A stretch of 64,000 bases of DNA from Moniliophthora roreri (Eukaryota; Basidiomycota; Agaricomycetes; Agaricales; Marasmiaceae), in NCBI GenBank assembly GCA_001466705.2, contig LATX02000202.1:372001-436000 (forward strand), written 5' to 3'. Every line of letters begins with the position of its first letter. Within the stretch, counting starts at the first letter, position 1. Both the position numbers and the translations under genes were made by a program. The notes beneath the pieces were generated by a model, which was not told where the DNA came from, did no database searches, and saw nothing but the letters and a program-made list of their open reading frames with translations. This document shows positions 47,684-57,734 of the stretch, in pieces.

Positions 47684-47910
47684 ATGCAGGAAAAACCCGC
47701 CCCATCTATACCTCCAGAGATTGTCGCGAAGATTATCAACAATATAAATCCCTATTCACCTCCACTGCTCAAAAAAACCGCCGTGCATGGATCCCTCGCT
47801 CACGATACCACCTTTTTCGGGCACTGGTAACAATCTCCGGATCATTGCATGAGATGAACAAGTTCATTGATCTAGTTATGCATCCTCACTCAACATTGCA
47901 TTGGGGATGG
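47684..47910 (+). pseudogene. F-box protein relic
   Basis: A short fragment starts MQEKPAPSIPPEIVAKIINN, like the F-box start of many Agaricomycete F-box-like proteins. After a frame change near 47,780 it continues AWIPRSRYHLFRALVTIS, the characteristic segment that normally follows the F-box. Similarity ends near 47,910, where low-complexity G/C-rich sequence begins. The frame change and truncation make it a remnant. Intact relatives would recruit substrates to SCF ubiquitin ligases. Confidence 0.6.
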
Positions 47911-48330
47911 ATCAAGGGGGGTGCAGGACCTAAGTTTCCGGTCCGAGGTGGGGGGGTGGGGGCCCGAACTTCGTTAAAAATTTTTTGGACCTCACCTAAA
48001 TCATGCCCCTGACAGGCTTTTTTTGGGCTTTGGGATCTTCCAAAATTGACGTATTTATTTCATTATTTGAGTCTCACCCATAGTTCCAAGGGTTTCAGGA
48101 CAACAGGAGGTTAATATCAACATGGGAGAAGGTGAGCGACATTGATGATGACGAGCCTGGAAAATGACTTACCTTTTTTGGATATGTCTGTGGGGACAAC
48201 ATACCCAATATGGCAGGAGGGGGGGGGGTGGTACCACCTCCACTCGGCTTTAAAATTTTTTTCGACCTCGTGTGCTTATTAAATTTTTGGACCCCCCTTG
48301 GGATGGATACCATGCGTCAGGATAGAATTC
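47911..48330. repeat. Low-complexity poly-G/poly-T repeat debris
   Basis: Poly-G runs (near 47,950 and 48,217-48,228) alternate with T-rich motifs; AAATTTTT(T)GGACC occurs twice (about 47,979 and 48,281). This looks like a decayed repeat that truncated the adjacent F-box fragment. Confidence 0.4.
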
Positions 48331-49030
48331 ACAAAGCATGCCCTGTCGCTCGTAAACGCGCTATCAACTGTACATGCACCACATTTCATCCAGGCAGTAC
48401 GAGCAAGTATGTGTAGCCCCAATGATTAATTTAGTGCTGTACCTTTACGAGCAGTTCGAACGGAACTTGTAACCGAAAAAAACGAATTATTTTCGACCGT
48501 TTATTGCCCTGCCTGTAACTTTGCGAAGAATTTCGCACAAAAATGCCCTTTTTAGGTCGTTTCTAGGTCGGATTTCTCGGCAATCCACTCTGCGGATTCG
48601 ACCAACCTCGTTATGACCAGGTGGTCCGGCTATTGTGATGCCGAAGACGATGCTGATAATCTATGCTACGTAACACGGCGAAAGTGCCGGCCGGTGCCCC
48701 GGAACCCCTACTACACCGTCGATCTAGAGTGAATTGTGTCAAGGAAGTCGAACTTGGAATGGTTAGCAGTTCCAACGCATGTACTAGGCCCGCTTCTTGC
48801 TATGAGGCTCGCTTGCGGCTTGCAGCAGGGAAGGGAAGGATGAATTGAAATATTGGTCGACATCGTCATCCGCATACGAAGAGACAATAGGGACATGCAG
48901 ATGGGAGTTTGAATCTAGGTGGATCAGCGTGAGAGAGTGGAGGACTGATGACACCGTGACCAACACAGCCTTTTGTTGGGCTAGGAGAGGTCCAGACTAG
49001 TAGATGAGATGACACAGAGCACATGTTCAT
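48331..49030. other. Intergenic, upstream of kinase C
   Basis: No gene is seen; only short ORFs without motifs. The right end begins the promoter of kinase C. Confidence 0.4.
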
Positions 49031-49047
49031 TCAGCCAGTCTATCGCC
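49031..49047 (+). promoter_or_regulatory. Conserved kinase promoter motif (gene C)
   Basis: TCAGCCAGTCTATCGCC matches the 17-mer before kinases A and B at 15 positions and stands about 78 bp before the start codon, the same spacing as in the other two genes. Confidence 0.5.
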
Positions 49048-49124
49048 GTGATATATGTACTTTTGTTGGGCATATCACTCTTCGCACTTCCCATCATCTT
49101 TGGATCCTCAAGATTATTCTCTTT

Positions 49125-52100
49125 ATGAAACCAAATGAGAAAGGGGCAGTTCCAGCGCAAAGTGAGAAAGCTACAGGAATCAAGAGAGTTGAAGATCTCA
49201 GAGAAATATTGGCACTATCGGATCCGGAAGCTCTCAGCACTCTCCTGTCCTTGGACTTCTCGTCTGTATCTTTAGTCGTGCAGCTACTTCAAGTGGTGAG
49301 TGCCCTTCTCCATCCCCAAGGTGTTTGGTTGACGATTTGCATAGGAAGCACATCAAATCGCGTCGACCGATGATTATAGAGCACGCTGCTCACGATTTCT
49401 CCGTATACTGGCGAAGAAACGTCAAGTCCTACCACAGTCGCTTTTTCTGAACAATATCACCCGAGAAGGAACACAGCCGCTTCGAGGAGGGGGCTTTGCC
49501 GTAGGTGCATTATTGAAGGATCGTAACGTTGTGGGCTAAGTTCGTTTAAGGATATATACAAGGGAAGGATTGAAGACCGGTTGGTATGTTTGAAGGTTTT
49601 ACGGATGCATGTAGAATCGGACCAGCGGAAGAGGAGGGAGGTCGTCGCGGTGAGTACGGCAGCACCTGTCTACGGTTTTATCTAATGTGTTTATGTGAGT
49701 TCCTAGGCATTTTGCAAAGAAGCTGTATTATGGACTCAACTCAGCCACCCAAACGTTCTGCCTTTCCTTGGTGTAAACATCGAAATTTTCGCTCCCGGCT
49801 TCTGTCTTGTCTCGCCGTGGATGGTGAATGGTGATATCGTGGCGTACTTGAGGGAGAACCCCGATCACGATAGGTTGAAATCAGTGCATAAACCACCACG
49901 AACCTTTGATATATATGCTCATGGGCTGCTTTAGATATGTCAAATTGCTTCGGGACTAGCGTATCTCCATTCTCTTATTCCGATGATCATACACGGCGAC
50001 ATCAAAGGCGTACGTTCGATTGAACTTCTCTTTTTCTTCACCATCCAATCTTTTCCCTCTTCAGGCTAACATCCTTGTTGACGAACATCTCAACTGCTGT
50101 TTGGCTGACTTTGGTCTTGCTGCTGTAGCAGGCGAGACCCAAATCATGCATAGCACAACTAGCGGCGCAATCAAGGGCTCTCTACGATGGATGGCTCCAG
50201 AGATCTACACTAACATCGGGACACCAGCCAACAGTGCCGGAATAGACAAGTCTCCTAGAGATGTATATGCCTACGCTTGTACGATATTGGAGGTGAGGGA
50301 TGGTCTTCTTGTACTCATATCCCAAAGCCCTGATGTATGTAAACAGATAATGTCCGGTCAAATACCCTTTTCAGGACTGGTCGAGCCAGCAGTCATTTTT
50401 CAAATCATTCGCGGAGTACGACCTGAACGACCGACAGGTGTATGGTGTCCAGACAACATATGGAACCTCGTAGAACTTTGTTGGGCGGAGGATCCGACAA
50501 AGCGACCTCGTGCTGCCCAAGTGGAGCGATACCTCAAAAAGCTCTTGAACTGCACTGGAGTCACTCACTCAGAGGCGTTTTTCGACCCAGCTTTGCTTGA
50601 TAGATCTGATGTAGAACCCCATGTCCTTGAGGACTGGCAAGAGGTAGGAAGTGACCATCTCCAAGCAATATATCCCAGTTTTCCTAATCCTAAAAGCAAC
50701 TCGCGACCTTCATATCCGCCTAATGGACCCAGTATGTTAATATCCCCTTTACCGTACAAAGATTCACCGCCCAGGTGGTTCGATAACGTGCCCGAACTAT
50801 CTTCTGTGGAGTACATGGCTACAAAGTTGTCCGATAATCCATTAGGTTTGACCAATTTGGTGCCGAGGTGTGTAGGCTTGCTACAACACATGGTCCCTTA
50901 TTGATGATCCACCACCCGGGTACAGGGAGGAGTTGTACGGCCCTGCGATAGATGGTGTACCTCCAGAGACACCTTGGATGTGGAGGACGATTACATTGTT
51001 TGATGAAGACGAAGATGAAGACGAAGGCGAAGATGAAGATGAAGATGAAGATGAAGATGAAGATGAAGATGAAGATGAAGATGAGCAGGTACAACAACAA
51101 TCACGGCCTTCCCACACGCGTCAATCTACAAACCCCTTCGATAACATACCCGGGCCATCTTCTGCGGAATACATGGCCACAGAGCTGTCCGATAATCCAT
51201 TAGGTTTGATCAATATGGTGCCGAGGTGCGTAGGCTTGTGACTATGCATGGTCTCTTATTGATTTTCCACCACTCGGATACAGGGAGGAGTTGTACGGCC
51301 CTGCGGTAGATGGTGTACCTCCAGAGACACCCTGGGTGTGGAAAACGACTACATTGTCTGATGAGGATGAAGATGAGCAGGAAGAACAACAATTACGGCC
51401 TTCCCACACGCGTCAATCTACAAACCCCACCGCTATTACACCAACTCCCAGAGACCCCTGGCCCACGAGACGTGCTTTTAGAGCGCCACCCGGGTTCGTG
51501 GAACTACCACCACCAGCACACCATTCTGATACGTTTGTATTTCATCCATGGCTCGACGCCAAGGTCAATTATTATGATTTCACCTTTGACCTCTCCTCGT
51601 CCTACTTCAGGCCCATCCAGGTGTTGAGTCGTCAAATAAAATCGGATGGGTCAATTGGTCCGGGAGAAACGATGTTGGCGCCGATGGATATCATGACACA
51701 GCCGGCTACCAATCCCAGCGTGTCGCAATTTCGTGTCATATGCGACTTACTTCCTCAATGGCCCATCCATGTCAACCATGGGGTACGCACTAGAAATACA
51801 GGCTCTGCGGCATTCGAGTCCGTGGGTACGCCAGTATCGATACTGGACGTGCTGATGTGCATCCGTCAATCTTTGCATGCGAGTATTACGCGGGCTGACT
51901 GGGCGAAGTTGACTCCACAGCAGGAGGTGGCGATTTCAAAAGCGTATTCGCAGAGGTGTAAAGCATTGAGACATCGAGGGACGCGGGCATATATTGGGGG
52001 GGTAGAAGGTATAGGGCCATTTGGACCGGATGTAGAGGCCGCCGAGTTGGCGCAGGGGGTGAAGAGGGTGGATTTCTTGCTGGGGAAGGTGTGGTTCAGA

Positions 52101-52151
52101 GGCCTTGATGTTCAATGGCCGGAGGAACTAGTGAAACTCATTGTTGCGTGA
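49125..52151 (+). CDS. TKL kinase-acidic linker-DUF6699 protein C
   Basis: The third kinase-DUF6699 gene, in nine exons. The N-terminal helical region (VEDLREILALSDPEALSTLL) and kinase follow A and B: LRGGGFADIYKG, VCLKVLR, IIHGDIKGANILV (non-RD), LADFGLA, RWMAPEI. The C-terminal half differs. The helical region of A and B is absent. Instead a duplicated linker module (LSDNPLGLTNLVPR ... EELYGPAIDGVPPETPW) occurs twice, with a Glu/Asp run in the first copy. The DUF6699 domain (FHPWLDAKVNYYDFTFDLSS, LLPQWPIHVN, VSILDVLMCIRQSLHASIT, GVKRVDFLLGKVWFRGL) is of the stand-alone-gene subtype. Start chosen by alignment with the TCTTTATGAA context of gene A; an in-frame ATG at 49023 is less likely because it would overlap the promoter motif. 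Confidence 0.85.
50779..51136 (+). repeat. Intragenic tandem repeat, copy 1
   Basis: The first copy of a duplicated exon-intron-exon segment in kinase C, from TTCGATAACGTGCCCGAACT to the next TTCGATAAC. It contains an intron (donor at about 50,868) and the expanded GATGAA tract. Confidence 0.8.
51002..51085 (+). repeat. GATGAA hexanucleotide microsatellite
   Basis: About 14 imperfect in-frame units of GATGAA encode an alternating Asp-Glu run in the linker of kinase C. Copy 2 of the duplication has only about three units here, so the tract expanded after duplication or shrank in copy 2. Confidence 0.85.
51137..51435 (+). repeat. Intragenic tandem repeat, copy 2
   Basis: The second copy of the segment, starting TTCGATAACATACCCGGGCC, with the intron preserved in the same place (donor GTGCGT, acceptor GATACAG). 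It is about 60 bp shorter than copy 1 because of the microsatellite. Confidence 0.8.
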
Positions 52152-52308
52152 TATCATTTCCGTCTATACCTTATATAGATAAGTTATGGACGAGACTAGG
52201 GAGACTTTATAGCAATGAATCCTTGTGGAGTCTTGTACGGTCATACCCCGTCAATTCGACGATATACAGAAGACGTTCCATCCGACTATTGAGGTGATAT
52301 ACCAGACA

Positions 52309-54415
52309 TTACCTCGACACGACCGAGGTATACTTTTCGCGAAGCAGAGCAGCTTCCTTCTCTGAAAAGACATGTCAGTACGCAGTCCAAACTTTCATAG
52401 ATAAAAGACCTGAACGCTTACCCATTAATGTGCACCTCCCTGCACCCAATACTGACATGGCATCAATGATGCACTTGTAAGAAGCAATAAAGCCCCCAAT
52501 TTCATTTCTGGAAGAACGAGCGTTCGCGATTTCCGCTATGAACACCTTCCCAACGACTTTGAGAAGTATCTACAACCGACATCAGTCAACTTCTGGCGCT
52601 CGATCGGTCAGGGGAGGACGTACTGCAACGATAGGATCCACGACCTCAAATGCCTTCAAATCAACCGTTTTCAACATCTCCACCACCGAATTTGCCGTAG
52701 AAAGGACTTGGGCATAGGAACTCGCGTTAGATGCGACGAATGCATAATGCAGCTGTATCGAGGCGACTTTGGACAGAAGGTGGACGACCAGAAGTCGTCG
52801 TTGGATATCGAGAGATTTAGCTGCCTCTGGGGGACGTAGTTCGGATGTGAATCGAGCGAGTAGACTGTTAAGATTGTCGCAGGAAAACGAGTATCTCCGG
52901 GCTTCAGTAGAGTCCATGTCTATTTGGACCTGTTAGCCCCTGGGGTCGGGAGAAAGGTAAGAAAGGAAAAGCATACTCGGACGATACTGGTAATACAATG
53001 CGGAAGCTTGTTCGAAAAGAATAGATGCTTTGGCATACAGCGCTAACGTAGAATACCCTTCATCGCTCTGGTTGGTTAGAAACTTTTGAATGGTATGACT
53101 GGTACGGAAATCTGTTGGAAACGAGTTCTATGCATTCGTTGTCAGTTCTGTGTTCCGAGAGCACCCAACGTAGTGTACCTTTGCGTAACGCGCGATATCC
53201 ATAGGCCACGGCGCATCGATCCTTCCATCCACCGAATTGTAGTCCAAATTTGATGCGTGTCTCTCCGCCGTGGTCCAGCAGGCGTTCAACGCCACCACGG
53301 CCCATACAGCATTGATCCTTTCGCCCTCACCTATTGCATCTCTCGGAGCGGGTAAGAATGTCGCTGCCCTCGAGCGAGTCGGGTCCGAAGTCCGAGTTCG
53401 GTGTAAGCCAGTGCTCAAGACAAGGGATACAGCGCCAACGAGGTAATATTTTCCTTCTAGCGCCTTTCCTTTTAGCAAGAGGTAATGCGCCAGCAGAACG
53501 TTCGCTTGGATAGTATAGAGGACCACTTTGGGGTGACTTCCAGAAAAGGCGAGACGTGAATGACTTTCGGTAGCATACACGAAATGTTCGGCCTCTTGAG
53601 ACTCGGATGTGCCACTGCCTTCGAAGTAGACATTGAATAGCAATACAATACTGACAAGTGTCAGAGTGGGCTGCTGATCGTTTCCAGAAGACAGGAATGC
53701 GGATGTGAATTGGGTAGGCTCGAGAAAGAAGCCCACTTCCGATGAATGCTTCAAGAAGGTATCCAGACTAGGGAAGCCGTGAGGCGTTCGAACGACACTG
53801 ACAACCCAATACTTACATGCTTCGGCGCCGCTCAGGAGGTCCACTCTGGGGCATTACTCTGCTTCAACTCTTCGGGTTTTTATCATAGGGTGCTTACCTG
53901 GAAATCATTGAGGATTCTGGCGCCGTTCTTGGGTTTTGAGCTAGCCGAAGATCCAGAACTAGCTATGGCGAATCGTTAGGTGCGAGCATCAAGAGAGACG
54001 CTATTATATCTGCACTTACTAGTCTGATTCTTAGCCCACGGATCAGTAAGACGTAGGGAGCCCGAGGCCGAACTGGGTGTCTGCAACTCTTCAAGACGAG
54101 TCTCAAGAATGGATATCTTCTCTTGAAGAATGTCTGCCTGGGAGAAACGACCCTCAGGGTATTCGCAATCGCCCAGCGGTAAAGTAGAGTTCTTGCAAAC
54201 GTCACACACTGGCTTTTTCCAGTCGCATTTCTGTTGAATTAAATCCTCTGAGAAAGGGGAGAAATCGGAAAGGAAAGCACTGCACCATCTTGCGACGCCT
54301 CAAGATGTGATTAGTTCGGGTCAAAGCAGTCTTTATAGTCGACAGCTTACCTGCAATTCTGACACGATGTTCCACGCGGTGCCGGAGCTGTGGAAGGTTT
54401 GGAACTGGAAGACAT
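52309..54415 (-). CDS. Zn2Cys6 transcription factor 2
   Basis: A paralogue of the regulator at 37.3-39.3 kb. Three exons build the zinc cluster: MSSSSKPSTAPAPRGTSCQN with CR, then RRKM, then KCDWKKPVCDVCKNSTLPLG with DCEY, so all six cysteines are present. A coiled-coil-like segment follows (ADILQEKISILETRLEELQT). The middle-homology region shows QANVLLAHYLLLKGKALEGK, LNACWTTAERHASNLDYNS and DAPWPMDIAR. The final exon gives EKEAALLREKYTSVVSR. A P450 gene lies 0.6 kb upstream on the same strand, but adjacency alone does not show that it is a target. Nuclear, DNA-binding by family. Confidence 0.88.
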
Positions 54416-55000
54416 CGAGGAATCAGCGGTACTCTTGAAAGCATGTGGGATGGACATCAACCTTATATGTGCCCATAGAACGCGTAATAGGAACCAGATC
54501 AACTGCTAAGCGGGAAACCCCGAATTCAACAGCCACGACAAATATATCAGCAAGCCATATACACTTCCAACAGCGAGCGCTCCGGGTTTCAATGGGATAT
54601 TGAAGTTTGTTGAGCGCTATGAACCTGTTGAGCCAAGTGATATGAGTTTGAATTTCAAGTTCATACCGCCTTCGCTCACCTTAGCCGTGACAGACCGCTG
54701 CCGCTTCAGGCGAAGGAATTTAATGATTCAATTGATTAAAGGTACGACGCTTCCACACTCACCAACTTTGCCCGTGCTTCCGCTTACACTGCCCCTCTGA
54801 ATAACACTGCTATGATTCGTGGTGACTACATTCATCACCGAGGTGAAAAGCAAGAATGCTAGGGCTGTGTGAAACGCGGGTTAGCATGTCAAGGCGCTCA
54901 AACCACTTCTCCTTCATTGTGGATGGATTGTAATCGAGGGAGAGAGGGGCTAACATGTTACAGATGAAAATCGAGGATTCATAAAATAGGTTCACAATGT
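54416..55000. other. Promoter of TF2 / 3' flank of P450
   Basis: No gene is seen. Only one short rightward ORF without motifs is present. Confidence 0.4.
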
Positions 55001-57085
55001 TCAGGCCTCAACATGAGATTGTACCAACTCCAATGCTAGCTTCGACCTCGGTTGGATTGTTGTTTGGAAAGGGACGGGTTGCCTGATACACGTAATTAGC
55101 AAGATAATTGATGTTAGACAATCATGGTCAAAGATTACACATACTGTATCAGCCCAGACGTGAACGCAACCTTCGGTGTGATTTCCTCCCCGTTCGCATC
55201 TTTGGCTTTCGTGATATTGAGGGTAGACAACATTGTCGCCATAGCTAGCCATAGGCTCGCATTGGCAAAGTGCTGTCCAATACATATCCTGATAATTGGT
55301 TATATTAGTCGACGTAATATAACGGCGGGAGTGGCGATGACAGCTGACCGTCTACCAAAGCCCCAAACGTGCTCAAAATAAGGTTCGCCCTTGCCTTGAG
55401 GTGATGGAAGGAATCGGGACGGGTTAAATTGATGTGGATCCGAGTAGGTTTTTTCGTCCAAACTCATGCCTCTGTGGAGTTAATAAGCATGAGAAAAACT
55501 GTTGGACCGGGTCATCATGATAAGCCCTGACCTCAAATTAGCGAATATTAACGAGCCTCTGGGAATGAAGAATCCTTTATACATATCGTCTTCCATGGCA
55601 CGATGAGGAACACCTGTAGTCAGTTGTTATATTGCAATGTAAAGCTCGGGATAATGGAGTGAACTTACCGACTGATACAACTGGGTACCACCGCAAGGTC
55701 TCTTGAACGATACATTCAAGGTACGGAAGCGACGAGCGATCACTGTATTCCGGTAGCCGATTCGAGCCTATGACAGTGTCGATCTCCTCTTGAGCGTTGC
55801 GCTGATATTCGGGGTGTAGCGTCATGAGTAGTACGAAAACGTTAAGCGCCGAACAGGTCTATGCAATAGACAAGATTAGAATCTATTCGAGAGTAGGCAC
55901 GATCCGCGAACCGTATCAGACCCAGCACCATACATAACTCCTGCCGCACCCATGATATCTTCCAAGTGGTCTTCATCGTCAGCTTCCGGCGCTTCGAGTG
56001 CTGTCAAATATGATTTTGCGAAAGAATCTTCTGCGGTTCCTTTTTTCTGAGAGCTTCTTAGTCATTACGATTATGAACTGGAAGTCGCAGGCTTACTAAT
56101 TGCTCTTGAACGAGATCGATAGGGTATGTATGCAATCTTCGAATCTTGTAGCTCCATCGACGGGCATAGTTCGCATAATACGTGCCAGGAAACCAGGAAG
56201 GCAAATGGCTCACTACAAAGTCACTCGTTGAACACAGTTGAGTGAGCAGAAGATGTGAATACGCACACGAAGGGAAGAAATCGACTAGTGTGTTTCCGGG
56301 AGGCCCAGCATTGTTCACAGCGCGCGATACGTCTTCCGCCATCTCCAAGAAGGGATCATCATCAGTTTCGATCCTTTGACCATAGGAGACTCGTAAAATA
56401 ACGGCGGCCGAGAATCTGTGGTAAGCGTCGTTGGCATCTTGAGAAGGATGATGCTTTCGCAGACTTACCTGTTCAGATGGTGTGCGAACCTATCAGGCTC
56501 ATCCGCAAGGCGCATGACTAGCGAACGGGCCTCCTCCGTTTGGATGGGAATATAGTCAAGACATGTATGCTGATTCAAGAACTCGTGCAGCATTCTTCTG
56601 TGCTTCAAGAATCGTTTGCCGTACTGCAACAATGTTAGCGCTGATGACCAACCCATCCTGTGACAGGAAACTCTGAATCAAACTCAGATTCACCGAGGGT
56701 CAGAAGACTCACAATCCAAAGACAGTAAACTTTGGTCTACAGCTATGAATCGCACCCCGCTTTTCAAGGAGTTCGGTCGCTGCCTCCACACTATCCAAGA
56801 CTATCATGTTGCGTCCAAGACAGTGCAAATGCATGATTTCACCTATGCATTCGTCAGTCACGAAATACTAGCAAAACACCAGCCAGACTGACCATATTCC
56901 TTCGCCCATTCGTGGAAATGCTCCCCGATGTCCTTAGCCGGAATAACTCGCATATGCCCTATGATCGGTTCGGAAGGAGGTCCGGGAGGATAAGGTGGAT
57001 GCCTCTTGGCTGCGATAGCCTTCCACAGTACTACAACAAGAGTTGTGAGCGCGAACGCGGATGGAAACAGCAGAGTAAGCGACAT
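55001..57085 (-). CDS. Cytochrome P450 monooxygenase
   Basis: A membrane-anchored heme monooxygenase of the fungal CYP group similar to O-methylsterigmatocystin oxidoreductase-like P450s. The N-terminus has a membrane anchor (LLFPSAFALTTLVVVLWKAI) and the Pro-rich hinge YPPGPPSEPIIGH. The I-helix oxygen motif is in YGAGSDTTCSA, the K-helix ExxR in ETLRWYP, the PERF-like segment in FNPSRFLPS, and the heme-binding loop in WGFGRRICIGQHFAN with the cysteine ligand, joined across an intron. The usual Pro after that Cys is Ile. The gene has many short introns; the last exon gives QPVPFQTTIQPRSKLALELV. ER membrane location is expected; substrate unknown. Confidence 0.88.
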
Positions 57086-57734
57086 GACTATGAACTACAA
57101 GGCCATACCTGTGTTACGGGCTTTATATGTATGCGCTCCCCGTAACGCGGTGATTCGGATCGACTGACTAACGAGGACTAGGATGTCATGTAACTTGTAA
57201 GACACTAAGGAAATAATTAGATCTATGGAGTGGTCAGCTCCATAATGCTAAAAGCATATTTCAAATTTGACGGCGATCAGCTACGGCTTACCGAAAGGCG
57301 ATTCGTATCATCCTCTATACCATATCCTAACCGGCGTAACAATAGCGGACGATACAAATGGCGTTCTAGCCGCACAGCGGCGCCGGATATAAAAAGCGGG
57401 AGCGCCTCCCATGTCATGATGCGTAATATCGGATTCAACGGTGTTTATTCGAAAGATTTCGGGTGGATGTGGCAAGCGTCGCTTCACGAGCGAGGAGGCT
57501 AAGGGCTTTGGCTTCGTTCATGGACTAGGATAATTTGTGGATGTTTTCTTCGTGGTTGCTTGTGAGGCGGTGTTTATACGGGAATTAGGTTTCTTCAACT
57601 AGAGATGAAAATTTCATGAGTCCAAAAGACGCCTAGCTCGTCGGAAAATGATAGTTGAATAGATAATAGAATGATACGTACCTGTTTCAACCCATAGATA
57701 TAGATAACGAGATCATTCATCCTTCTAGATCTAT
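57086..57734. other. Intergenic, no gene seen
   Basis: The left part is the P450 promoter. A rightward ORF at 57230-57502 has no recognisable motif. Confidence 0.4.

Noticed and set aside
50819..51117. Ser-rich and Phe/Ile-rich minus-strand ORFs
   Set aside because: They are antisense readings of the GATGAA microsatellite in kinase C.
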